64,000 nt of DNA from SpSt-1165 sp964391725 (lineage in GTDB: Bacteria > Chloroflexota > Anaerolineae > Anaerolineales > Anaerolineaceae): NCBI GenBank assembly GCA_964391725.1, contig CAYMNB010000001.1, forward strand, positions 62,001 to 126,000, given 5' to 3'. The notes under the pieces are model-generated. The model was not told where the DNA came from. It saw nothing but the letters and a program-made list of their open reading frames with translations, and made no database searches. Of this stretch, positions 34,325 through 42,688 are shown one piece after another (position 1 is the stretch's first letter; every line of letters starts with the position of its first letter). The translations under genes were made by a program, and so were the position numbers.

Positions 34325-35317
34325 ATGACACTGAAAGTCGCCATCGTCGGCATGGGCAACATCGGCAACCGCCACGCCCAGGTATATGAAAAACGTGATG
34401 ATGTAGAAATCGTCGCTGTGTGTGACATCATCGCCGAAAAAGCCGACCATGCCGCCCAAAAATACGGCGCCACACCTTTTTATTCTATCCAGGAGATGCT
34501 CAACAGTGGTATCCAGATCGATGCTGCCAGCATGTGCACGGCGGGCGTCGAAAACGGCGGCGACCACTATCAAGCCACCATGGAACTGCTGGAAGCCGGC
34601 ATCCCAACTCTGGGTGAAAAGCCTATCTCTAACAACACCGAAGAAGCCGATGAGATGGTGACCCTCGCCAAAAAGAAAGGCATCCGTTACGGCGTCAACC
34701 TCAACCACCGCTTCACACCGGCCGCGTTGAAGGTGAAAGAATGGATCGAAGAAGGCCGCCTGGGTTCGCTCAACATGATCATGATGCGAATGTGGATCAA
34801 CAACCCCAATGAATCTTCGCCCTGGTTCCACGCCCGTGCCCTGCACCCGCACAGCATCGACATTCTGCGCTATTACGGCGGCGACATCGCCCGCGTGCAG
34901 GCTTTCTTCAAAAAAGGCGAGGGTCGCAAGATTTGGTCGAACCTGCAAGCATCCATCCAGTTTGAAAATGGCATCATCGGCAACCTGGTCGGCAGTTATG
35001 ATGCCGGCGGGAGTTACGGCCTGGAACAGTTGGAGATCGTCGGCTCAAAAGGCCGCATTGTCCTGCTGGATGCCTGTGAACATCTCACCTATTACCCGCG
35101 CTATTCCATGCAAACCGAAACCTATGATTACCTCGGCGGCATGATGCATTTCAATGAAACCTTTGATGCGCGCATCGGTAAATGGGTTGAGGAGAACATC
35201 GCCGGGTTCGCGCCCGAAGACATTGACGCCAAAGCTGAAGATGCCTTGAAAGTGCAAAACGTGATCGAAGCCCTGATTAAATCGTGGGAAACCGGCACCG
35301 TTGTTTCCTTAAAATAA
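34325..35317 (+). CDS. Gfo/Idh/MocA family dehydrogenase (first of tandem pair)
   Basis: NAD(P)-dependent sugar dehydrogenase of 330 aa. The Rossmann motif GMGNIGNRH is at residues 9-17, the catalytic Lys sits in GEKPISNN, and the His/Asp pair in ALHPHSIDILRYY. TAAGGAG precedes the ATG at 34325; the longer frame upstream overlaps the previous gene. Closely similar along its length to the next gene (shared phrases ESSPWF, ALHPH, GSY), so the two arose by duplication. In the cassette it may oxidise a sugar hydroxyl to a keto group, the first step of oxidation-elimination glycan cleavage (inferred). Confidence 0.88.
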   Translation: MTLKVAIVGMGNIGNRHAQVYEKRDDVEIVAVCDIIAEKADHAAQKYGATPFYSIQEMLNSGIQIDAASMCTAGVENGGDHYQATMELLEAGIPTLGEKPISNNTEEADEMVTLAKKKGIRYGVNLNHRFTPAALKVKEWIEEGRLGSLNMIMMRMWINNPNESSPWFHARALHPHSIDILRYYGGDIARVQAFFKKGEGRKIWSNLQASIQFENGIIGNLVGSYDAGGSYGLEQLEIVGSKGRIVLLDACEHLTYYPRYSMQTETYDYLGGMMHFNETFDARIGKWVEENIAGFAPEDIDAKAEDALKVQNVIEALIKSWETGTVVSLK

Positions 35318-35338
35318 GCAGCAGAAAGATTAACAGAC

Positions 35339-36343
35339 ATGAGTGATAAGAAAACCCGCGTAGGCATCATCGGCCTTGGGCCGATCGGCAACCTGCACAC
35401 GCGCCTGTATCTTGAGCATCCCGACGTTGAGGTAGTGGGAGTGTGTGACATCGACCAGGCCCGCGCGGATGCTGCCGCAGCCGCCTATGGCGTCACTGCC
35501 TATTACGATGCGCGTGACATGTTTGAAAAAGCCCGCCCTGAGATCGTCAGCGTCGCCACCGGCGGCTACGAATATGGCAGTGACCATCACCTGCCCACCA
35601 TGCAGGCTTTTGAAGCCGGCATTCATGTGCTGTGCGAGAAACCCATATCCAACGAGATCTGGCAAGCAGAAGAAATGGTGGCAAGCGCGAAGGAGAAGAA
35701 CCTTTGCTTCGGCATTGACCTTAACCATCGCTTCACCCCCGCCGCGCGCATTGCCAAACGCTGGCTGGATGACGGCCGGTTGGGGCATTTGCTGTTCATC
35801 AATATGTCGATGTGGATCATGAACCCGCGTGAAAGTTCGCCCTGGTTCCAGATCAAAGCACTGCACCCCCACACCGTCAACATCATGCAGCATTTCTGCG
35901 GCGATGTCGCTGCGGTGCAATGCTTTGTCACCCACTCGCCCGCCCGCACCATATGGACGACGGCGCAGTTCAACCTGCAGTTCAAGAACGGCGTAGTCGG
36001 CTCACTCACCGGCAGTTATGAGATCGAACGCGGCCACCCGATGGAACGCTGCGAGGTGGCCGGCACCGGTGGCAGGTTCGTGATCGATGATATGTGGCGA
36101 GAAGCCACCCTCTACCCTGCTGGCGAGACCCTCAAAGAGGTCTACACCAACCCCGTGTTCGGCGGTTACCGTGACTTCGATGACACCTTCCGCTGCCGCA
36201 TCCACACCTTCGTAGGCCAGGTGCGTGCCGGCACCGCCCCCGCAGACATTGACGGATCCGGGCTGGAAGGGTTGAAAGCGCAGAAGGTGCTGGCGGCCGC
36301 GATTGAATCCGTGAAAGAGAAAAAGATCGTTTACCTTGATTGA
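35339..36343 (+). CDS. Gfo/Idh/MocA family dehydrogenase (second of tandem pair)
   Basis: 334 aa paralogue of the preceding gene: GLGPIGNLH Rossmann motif, CEKPISNE with the catalytic Lys, and ALHPHTVNIMQHF, where the usual Asp after the catalytic His (H-x2-D) is Asn. It starts 21 bases after its twin. Two dehydrogenases of opposite direction, one oxidising a substrate and one reducing a product, are common in redox-neutral sugar conversions; the Asn replacement suggests a different substrate or direction. Function otherwise unknown. Confidence 0.86.
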   Translation: MSDKKTRVGIIGLGPIGNLHTRLYLEHPDVEVVGVCDIDQARADAAAAAYGVTAYYDARDMFEKARPEIVSVATGGYEYGSDHHLPTMQAFEAGIHVLCEKPISNEIWQAEEMVASAKEKNLCFGIDLNHRFTPAARIAKRWLDDGRLGHLLFINMSMWIMNPRESSPWFQIKALHPHTVNIMQHFCGDVAAVQCFVTHSPARTIWTTAQFNLQFKNGVVGSLTGSYEIERGHPMERCEVAGTGGRFVIDDMWREATLYPAGETLKEVYTNPVFGGYRDFDDTFRCRIHTFVGQVRAGTAPADIDGSGLEGLKAQKVLAAAIESVKEKKIVYLD

Positions 36344-36358
36344 CCCACAGGAGCAGCC

Positions 36359-37159
36359 ATGAAGATCGGTTTAAATTCAGTATTATTCGGCGGTTATGAC
36401 ATGAACACCGCCTTCCGCGTTACCAAAATGGCGGGGTTTGACGGCATTGAAGTGTCCGCCATCTCCGGCATGAGCGAGCATCTCGTCATTGAACAGTGGC
36501 GTGAGCTGGCGCCTGCCATCAAACAACTCGCCCGCACTTACGAACTGGACCTCCTGGCCATGGAGCAGCCTGCCAGCCGCGACCTGGCGCGTATGGAGCA
36601 GGCCATGCAGGCCGCCGTTGAGATCGGCATCCCCATCATCAACACCGGCCCCGGCGGAAAATCAGAAGATGCGCAGGAATGGCAGCCTACAGTCGACGCC
36701 CTCGGCGCTTGCGCGCAATTGGGTGAGAAATACGGCGTGACCCTGTGCGTCAAGGCGCATGTCGGCGCCAGCATCTACAACACGCCCACCACCCTCAAGA
36801 TCATGGAAGCCATCTCATCACCCGCCTTCGGCATCGACATGGATCCCAGCCATATCTGGCGCGGTGGTGAAAACCCGGTGGAAGCCATCGCCGCGGTGAT
36901 TTCCCGTGTCAAGCATGTCCATATCCGCGACTGCAAAGGCCGCCAAATGAATCCTGGCCCGCCTGAGATGCAAGCCAACGGGCGCGGCGATATCGACCTG
37001 GTCGGCTACATCCGCGTGCTGCATGAAAACGGCTATACCGGACCCGTTGACCTGGAAGTGATTGGCGCTAAAGAGTATGACCTGCTGCAGTGTACGGTCA
37101 TCGCTGCCGAAACCCGCGGCCATCTACAGGCAAGCTTGCAGGCTTGCGGCGCTCGATAG
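36359..37159 (+). CDS. Sugar isomerase/epimerase-like TIM barrel protein
   Basis: 266 aa xylose-isomerase-like barrel. Metal-site segments seen: GIDMDPSHIWRGG (Asp and His), HVHIRDCKG and the final Glu in VDLEVIGAKEYD. The second-strand segment reads LCVKAHVGA, with Lys where many homologues have Glu, so one metal ligand may differ. AGGAG is seven bases before the ATG. It is 15 bases after the dehydrogenase pair. Barrels of this family catalyse epimerisation, isomerisation or beta-elimination of keto-sugars; with the dehydrogenases this suggests a lyase or epimerase step on a 3-keto intermediate, which is inference. Confidence 0.82.
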   Translation: MKIGLNSVLFGGYDMNTAFRVTKMAGFDGIEVSAISGMSEHLVIEQWRELAPAIKQLARTYELDLLAMEQPASRDLARMEQAMQAAVEIGIPIINTGPGGKSEDAQEWQPTVDALGACAQLGEKYGVTLCVKAHVGASIYNTPTTLKIMEAISSPAFGIDMDPSHIWRGGENPVEAIAAVISRVKHVHIRDCKGRQMNPGPPEMQANGRGDIDLVGYIRVLHENGYTGPVDLEVIGAKEYDLLQCTVIAAETRGHLQASLQACGAR

Positions 37160-37186
37160 TTTATAACAGGAATGATCACATACTTA

Positions 37187-37216
37187 ATGGGCACACTGGT
37201 TGACCAGTGTGCCCAT
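37187..37216. terminator. Strong hairpin between isomerase and sulfatase genes
   Basis: ATGGGCACACTGGT (37187-37200) is the exact inverted complement of ACCAGTGTGCCCAT (37203-37216). The T-tract after it is weak (TTGCTTCC), so it may be a terminator, an mRNA processing site or an operator; it ends ten bases before the ribosome site of the next gene. Confidence 0.6.
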
Positions 37217-37236
37217 TTGCTTCCTAAAGGAATATG

Positions 37237-38571
37237 ATGAACAAGCCTAACCTGTTATTTATTTTCGCTGATCAAATGCGTGCTTCTTCGCTGGGATGCA
37301 TGGGGCAGGAAGCCGTTTTGACCCCGCACTTAGACTCACTGGCTGAACGGGGCTTGCTCTTCACAAATGCTATCGCCAACTCGCCTGTCTGCACCCCTTC
37401 ACGCCCTTCTATGATCACCGGGCGCCATGCCCGTCTGCGCGCTGTTTCTTGAATGACATCAGGCTGCCAGCCGACAACCCCTCCATCGCGCATGAGTTCA
37501 ACCGGGCAGGATACCACAGTGCCTACATTGGCAAATGGCATCTGGAAGGCATCAGCCGTCATATGTTTACACCACCCGAGCGGCGGCACGGTTTCGATCA
37601 TTATTGGGCAGCATATAATTGCCACCATAATTACCTCTCACCAAAATATTACCTGAATGACGATCCAAACCTGGTTCGCGAGGCGGGATATGAGCCTGAA
37701 ATCCAAACCAACTTGGCGATTAAATATCTGCATGAACATGGCGTCCAGCCATTCAACCTCTGGCTGTCATTTGGCACCCCGCATGATCCCTATGATCAAG
37801 TACCGCAGGAATATCTTGACCTATATCCGCCAGAAAAACTCTCATTGAGACCCAATGCCCTCAGCCCTGACCGGCAGGCGATCGCAGGCTATTATGCCCA
37901 TATCAGTGCCATTGACGTCTGTGTCGTCCGTCTGCTTGAATCACTTGAACAATTGGGTTTGTCTGACAACACTCTTGTGGTGTTCACCTCTGATCACGGT
38001 GACATGCTCTGGTCTCACATGCTTCGCAACAAACGACTTCCCTATGAAAAAAGTATTCACATACCGCTGATCATGCGAATACCATGGCTTCCGAACGCCA
38101 CCGGCACCAATGAATCGTTGATCAGTGTCGTTGACCTGTCCCCGACCTTGCTGGGTTTGTGCGGATTAACAGTACCCACCGAAATGCAAGGTTGTGATCT
38201 TTCCGGCTGCCTGCAAGGCATGAATCATTTTGAACAACCTTCGGTATTCATTAACAACTATGGCGCTTTTGACCTGGCGCGGGGCATGCAACCCTGGCGC
38301 GGAATACGCACCCGCCAGTACACCTATGCCAGGTGGCTGCAGGGCAGTTGCGTCTTGTTTGACAATCTCAATGATCCTTTCCAGCAACGCAACCTGGCAT
38401 TGGAACCCGATCAAAACGATCTGCTGTTAGAAATGGAACAGGAATTAAAAGCCTGGCTGTTAAAAAACCGGTGATGACTTCCTGCCTGTTGAAGAACACA
38501 TCAAAGGTGAGGGGCAAAGTGAAGAGTGGTTTCTGCGCGAAGAATACTTTTCCGATGGGGTTAACTTTTAA
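37237..38571 (+). pseudogene. Formylglycine-type sulfatase interrupted by two single-base frameshifts
   Basis: Opening frame MNKPNLLFIFADQMR with metal Asp and CTPSR (52-56, formylglycine motif) ends early at 37452. The body continues in another frame from about 37441 (CFLNDIRLPADN, GKWHLEG, TSDHGDMLW), consistent with one G missing at about 37440. At the end, the six-A run 38462-38467 leads to LLKNR and a stop; removing one A gives LLKTGDDFLPVEEHIKGEG and a further 34-residue tail ending at 38571. Both events restore a normal-length arylsulfatase. AAAGG precedes the second ATG (37237). Real decay or sequencing error cannot be separated by eye. Confidence 0.82.
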
Positions 38572-38582
38572 AGCCACAATGA

Positions 38583-38765
38583 ACTGCCCCGGCCAAACCT
38601 GTATACATTGATACCCTGCACCTGCCCTATTTTTTCGACCATGTGCACATGGTATCACAACTCAATAGTGCAACGATGCCATTGACGAACTCCCTGGCAT
38701 TGGAATCGGCGCAGAATGGTATCATCGGCTCCAGTTTTCTGACCTACTTTCACTGGACAGGTCTA
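38583..38765 (+). other. Unassigned stop-free stretch between sulfatase and tRNA
   Basis: 61 codons without a stop but without a clear start or ribosome site, reading TAPAKPVYIDTLHLPYFFDH and on to a stop at 38766. It may be a gene remnant or chance. I do not recognise it. Confidence 0.2.
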
Positions 38766-38766
38766 T

Positions 38767-38792
38767 AAAAAAACCATCCTGCTAAAGGATGG
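38767..38792 (-). terminator. Terminator of the tRNA-Glu gene
   Basis: On the minus strand CCATCC, loop TTTAGCA and GGATGG form a six-pair stem followed directly by seven T residues. It begins four bases after the tRNA end. Confidence 0.9.
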
Positions 38793-38795
38793 TCA

Positions 38796-38868
38796 TGCCC
38801 CCAGGGGGAATCGAACCCCCGTTTTAGCCTTGAGAGGGCTACGTCCTGGGCCGCTAGACGATGGGGGC
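38796..38868 (-). tRNA. tRNA-Glu (anticodon CTC)
   Basis: Minus strand, 73 nt without encoded CCA. Acceptor arms GCCCCCA and TGGGGGC pair perfectly, the D-arm starts GTCTAGCGG, anticodon stem TAGCC/GGCTA encloses the loop CTCTCAA with anticodon CTC, and the T-arm is GGGGG-TTCGATT-CCCCC. Discriminator A. It reads GAG codons. Confidence 0.95.
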
Positions 38869-38915
38869 GTCTTGCGTTGACGATGTATTTTAGCATAGCA
38901 GTTTTCGGCTGTCAA

Positions 38916-40061
38916 TCAAGAGCCGTTCCTGCCGCGTACCACCACCCGCACACCATTTTCGATGGGTTTGTCCGACACCAGCGTCAGATAACCGCCGCCA
39001 CCAGCGCCTGAAAGTTTCCAGCCCAACGCCTGATTGCGATATTTATCAATCAAGCGCGCCACCGTAGGTGTCATCATATGAGGGAACATGGCGATCTGTG
39101 CTGCGAACGAAGCGAGGAAGTGTCGTCCGTAATCACCGACATCCTGCCGCTTGATCGCATCCCACACCCCGTCGGTGGCATCTGCCAGTCGTTTAGCACC
39201 ATCCCGGGTGATGTTGGTATCACTCAACACCGCAAACCCATCTTCGCGCGGCCCCAATGGAATCAGGTAGAACAACGATTCGACAAAATCAAGCGATGCC
39301 TCATCATAAATTGATTCGATACGCGTTGGCCAGTATCCCCCCTCAAAATAAGCATAATTTAAACCCGGCATCGCCAGACCAATCGAATCCTGCGCCCCAG
39401 AGATCTCTTTGGTACCAGGCGGATTGTCATAGCAAAATAGAATTTTTGCGTTTTTCTCATAATCGCCAATCGGCAGGTGGTTACCCCACAATTCCTGGGC
39501 TGACCGGCGGGTACTGGATGCCATTCCGCTGCGTTCATTGAAATCGATGGTCGGCTCCAGAGACACTGTGATGACTGCGCCAGGGTAATTCTCAGACACC
39601 CAGGGCTGGTCCAGCCAGCCGCCGGCAACATCGATGCGGTATGGCAGGCGGCATTCTCCACGGATAGCTGTGGTTGACCGGGCCGCCAGCCCACTGTGCG
39701 GTTCACGGTGCAACACCACATACTCGATGCCCAGTTCTTCCATCAAGGCTTGCTTGGCAGGTGTATTGCCATCTTCATTAACAATGAACATGTCTGGCAT
39801 TCTCTCGCGTAGGTCTGGCTCAAAATCCATATAGCCTGCGCCTTTCGAAATGAAAGCATCCTTCACACAAGCCACATTTTTCACCATGAAGAGGCGTTCC
39901 TGCTCATTGTTATAAGGCACACGGCCCTTTAAGTCGAACAGGGTTTGATCAGAACCCAATGCAACCACCAAATCTCCATGCCTGGCTGCCTGCTGGAAAA
40001 ATTCGATATGGCCGCTGTGAAGCATATCAAAACAACCGCTGACGAATACTGTCTTTGCCAT
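38916..40061 (-). CDS. Bifunctional nucleotidyltransferase-GHMP kinase fusion
   Basis: 381 aa, two domains. Residues 1-135 are a cytidylyltransferase-like domain with GCFDMLHSGH (9-18) and the RSTT element (129-132). Residues about 138-381 resemble GHMP kinases of the HddA/fucokinase branch: YRIDVAGGWLDQP (141-153) and SGAGGGGYL (351-359). The phosphate-binding second motif, normally PxSSGLGxSA, is replaced by PPGTKEISGAQDS (214-226). It could phosphorylate and then activate a sugar, analogous in layout to HldE but built from a different kinase family. The ATG at 40061 follows AGGTATTTCT. Substrate unknown. Confidence 0.8.
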   Translation of the reverse strand: MAKTVFVSGCFDMLHSGHIEFFQQAARHGDLVVALGSDQTLFDLKGRVPYNNEQERLFMVKNVACVKDAFISKGAGYMDFEPDLRERMPDMFIVNEDGNTPAKQALMEELGIEYVVLHREPHSGLAARSTTAIRGECRLPYRIDVAGGWLDQPWVSENYPGAVITVSLEPTIDFNERSGMASSTRRSAQELWGNHLPIGDYEKNAKILFCYDNPPGTKEISGAQDSIGLAMPGLNYAYFEGGYWPTRIESIYDEASLDFVESLFYLIPLGPREDGFAVLSDTNITRDGAKRLADATDGVWDAIKRQDVGDYGRHFLASFAAQIAMFPHMMTPTVARLIDKYRNQALGWKLSGAGGGGYLTLVSDKPIENGVRVVVRGRNGS

Positions 40062-40116
40062 AGAAATACCTGACTCCTTCATTGTCTCTACGATAATTAG
40101 ACAAAAATCATTATAC

Positions 40117-40145
40117 CTGACATTACCCCCTACCTTTGGTACAAT
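40117..40145 (+). promoter_or_regulatory. Promoter of the serine hydrolase gene
   Basis: CTGACA (40117-40122), exact 17-base spacer, TACAAT (40140-40145). Predicted start about 15-16 bases before the ATG at 40168. An opposing TATAAT for the fusion gene lies at 40113-40108 on the minus strand. Confidence 0.65.
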
Positions 40146-40167
40146 CATTGACGGCAGAAAGGTTGCA

Positions 40168-41646
40168 ATGAAGAAGCAGAGAAGTTCATTTTTTATCCTA
40201 CGATTTGTCTCACTGGCATTAATTTTTGCTGCCGTACTGCTGTTGGGCCTGGAACTGGTTACTTACAGCCGCATGCGCAGCACCTTGCCTGCTGGCTTAG
40301 AAATCGCAGGGGTCAAAGTAGGTGGTTTGACTCCCGAACAAGCTGCCAACCGCCTCAACCAGACCTATTCCACGCCCATTGAGGTAGCAATCGGCTCCAC
40401 AACTTTCCAACTGTCACCCTCTGTGGTCGGATTTCGCCCGGAGATCGAGGCAATGCTGACCGCTGCTGACATGCAGCGCATTGAGACGCCTTTTTGGGCT
40501 GCCTTCTGGGATTACCTGTGGGGCACGGTCCGCCAACCTGATCCAATCCCGCTGCGTGCTACCTATTCACAGGAGCAATTACGGCAATATCTGGCCAATG
40601 ATGTTGCCCCGCGTTATAACACCCAGGCAGAGGCCGTCATTGACATGAGTGGGTCAGGCAATTTTCTACCCGGTGTCCCCGGTATGGAGATCGATGTGGA
40701 TGCGTCTGTTGCCTCCATCGAGGCAGCCTTATATGCCACTGAACAGCGCAGCGCCAGTCTTACGACGATCCGCATCGAGCCCCCGCGCCCAACCAAAGAG
40801 TATCTACACGCCCTGTTAACACGAAAAATAGAGCTGGCAAACTTTGACGGCATCGCTGAAATATATCTCCTTGACCTTAACACGCGCGATGAGTTGCATT
40901 TCGCACTGGAAAATGGCGAAGAGATTCCCCCGAATGTAGCTTTCACCGCTGCCTCCACCATAAAAATTCCCATCATGCTGTCCACCTTCATTGAACAGGA
41001 ATTGCCTCTGCCTGCCAACGTTGATGCCAATGTGCAATCAATGATCGAGTTATCCGAAAATACACCCTCCGACAGCTTGATGGAGTTGATTGGTGGCAAT
41101 TTGGGACCGCTGGTAGTGACCGAACATCTGCAAAATTTGGGCTTTGAAAACTCCTTCATTGCCGGTTACTTCTATCTGGGTGCCCCCCTCTTAGAACGTT
41201 ATGATACCCCTGCCAACAGCCGCCTGGATGTCAATGTAAGTCCAGATGTTTACAACCAGACAACGGCAGCCGAAATTGGTATGTTGCTTGATGACATTTA
41301 CCAGTGCGCCAACGGCGGTGGTACTTTATTGGCCCTGTACCCCGACCGCCTGACCTCCGGCGAGTGCCAAATTATGTTAAATTACCTTGCCCAAAACCGC
41401 ATCGGGGTTCTCATCCAGGCTGGTGTGCCAGATGGCACCCGCGTCGCACACAAGCATGGCTGGATCACCGAATCCGACGGTTTGATCCATACCGTCTCTG
41501 ATGTCGGCATAGTATATTCACCTGGCACCAACTACGTGGTATGCATCTTTTTATGGCATCCTGTTCAACTGGTGTTTGACCAGGCGAATCTTTTATTCGC
41601 CGACCTCTCGGCATCCATCTACAATTATTACAATATCAGCCAATAA
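40168..41646 (+). CDS. Membrane-anchored class A beta-lactamase-like serine hydrolase
   Basis: 492 aa. A basic N-terminus and one hydrophobic helix (about 10-30) anchor it outside the membrane. Residues 40-210 resemble peptidoglycan-binding PG_binding_4/VanW-type domains (AGVKVGGLTPEQAANRL, LPGVPGMEIDVDAS). The C-terminal domain has the class A layout: STIK nucleophile and Lys near 263, SEN near 296 and KHG near 429. Such proteins are either beta-lactamases or cell-wall D,D-peptidases; the glutamate of the omega loop is not obvious, so I favour a cell-wall role. It has its own promoter. Confidence 0.85.
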   Translation: MKKQRSSFFILRFVSLALIFAAVLLLGLELVTYSRMRSTLPAGLEIAGVKVGGLTPEQAANRLNQTYSTPIEVAIGSTTFQLSPSVVGFRPEIEAMLTAADMQRIETPFWAAFWDYLWGTVRQPDPIPLRATYSQEQLRQYLANDVAPRYNTQAEAVIDMSGSGNFLPGVPGMEIDVDASVASIEAALYATEQRSASLTTIRIEPPRPTKEYLHALLTRKIELANFDGIAEIYLLDLNTRDELHFALENGEEIPPNVAFTAASTIKIPIMLSTFIEQELPLPANVDANVQSMIELSENTPSDSLMELIGGNLGPLVVTEHLQNLGFENSFIAGYFYLGAPLLERYDTPANSRLDVNVSPDVYNQTTAAEIGMLLDDIYQCANGGGTLLALYPDRLTSGECQIMLNYLAQNRIGVLIQAGVPDGTRVAHKHGWITESDGLIHTVSDVGIVYSPGTNYVVCIFLWHPVQLVFDQANLLFADLSASIYNYYNISQ

Positions 41647-41647
41647 A

Positions 41648-42688
41648 CTACCAAAATCCCAGAGCTGTGCGAATGGTAGCAAGTAGATCTTCGCTCTCGA
41701 TAGCCAGGGTAGCACAAATATCTTCCTGAGTGCCATACAAGATATCTTCTATGGCATTTCTATTATTGCTAAGCGCAGGATACCGATTGACCAGATCATC
41801 ATATCGCTCCTTAATGCTGACCATTTGATTGCCTTTGGCCATCTTATCGGCAAAGAAGACCAGTTCGGCTTCACGCGTTGTAAATCGAATCGTCTCCGGA
41901 TTCACTGGTACATGCTGCTGCACAATTTCTGCGACCTTCTCAAATCCCCTGTTGGCAATCTCTTCTGCTCCCCATATGCCATGCATTTCCGCCGGCCGGC
42001 CAGGGACTAACTTGTCGAGGTCATGCAGCAGTGCCGCCCGATGAGCCAGGATAGGATCAACGGCTTCACCTGCCATCATCAACTGGTGTGCCAGCCAGTA
42101 GGCGATGGCGGCGACCAGTTGCATATGATGCAGCAGAATAAATGTCTGATGCCCCTCCTGTAGCCAGGCAAAACATTCTTGTAACGTGGGGCGTGGTGTA
42201 GACAATTGGTCGACCAGCAGCGGCCATGTTTTGGCTTCAAATTGCTGTAAAGGCATCGGTCTGAATGAATATCCTTCTCCAAAAACAAAAAGCGCAGTCT
42301 GCCAGCCAGCCCGCCAGGCATTCACCACGTCCAGTTGGTAATCATCACCGATCATCAGCAGACCGCCAGGCTCCTCGCCCAATTCGTTCGCTATGTTCGT
42401 GTAATACCCTACATAATCTTTGCCATATCCAATTTCGGAAGGAAGAAATATATGCCCGAATGAAGAACTCAGATTCATCCGGTCCATAACGGCATGTACT
42501 TGTTCCAGTGAGGAATCTTTCGCATTTGTGGCAACCGATAACCGTCCATATTTGTTTGTCATCCACCCCACCGACTCTCGTGCGCCATCAATCAAACGGA
42601 TTTCCAGCCAGTCGATCATCGGCCCATCATATTCACCAGTCACGTGGCACAGTGTATTGCCCCAATCAAGGCAAATTTTCTTAATCAT
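41648..42688 (-). CDS. HAD-like and HD-domain fusion protein
   Basis: 346 aa. The N-terminal HAD-like domain (1-160) begins CLDWGNTL: nucleophile Asp8 is present but the second Asp of DxDxT is Gly10. Thr54, Lys90 and GDD (114-116) fit motifs II-IV. The C-terminal HD domain (about 180-300) has the full metal set: His187 or 188, HD at 222-223, His236, His259 and Asp281, as in YqeK-like phosphohydrolases. The HD half therefore looks active and the HAD half may be altered. Its start overlaps the stop of the MFS gene, so they are cotranscribed. Substrate unknown, perhaps a nucleotide or sugar phosphate. Confidence 0.82.
   Translation of the reverse strand: MIKKICLDWGNTLCHVTGEYDGPMIDWLEIRLIDGARESVGWMTNKYGRLSVATNAKDSSLEQVHAVMDRMNLSSSFGHIFLPSEIGYGKDYVGYYTNIANELGEEPGGLLMIGDDYQLDVVNAWRAGWQTALFVFGEGYSFRPMPLQQFEAKTWPLLVDQLSTPRPTLQECFAWLQEGHQTFILLHHMQLVAAIAYWLAHQLMMAGEAVDPILAHRAALLHDLDKLVPGRPAEMHGIWGAEEIANRGFEKVAEIVQQHVPVNPETIRFTTREAELVFFADKMAKGNQMVSIKERYDDLVNRYPALSNNRNAIEDILYGTQEDICATLAIESEDLLATIRTALGFW

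Noticed and set aside
34217..34948. Minus-strand frame of 243 codons opposite the first Gfo/Idh gene
   Set aside because: Antisense shadow of a GC-biased gene; no ribosome site or motif.
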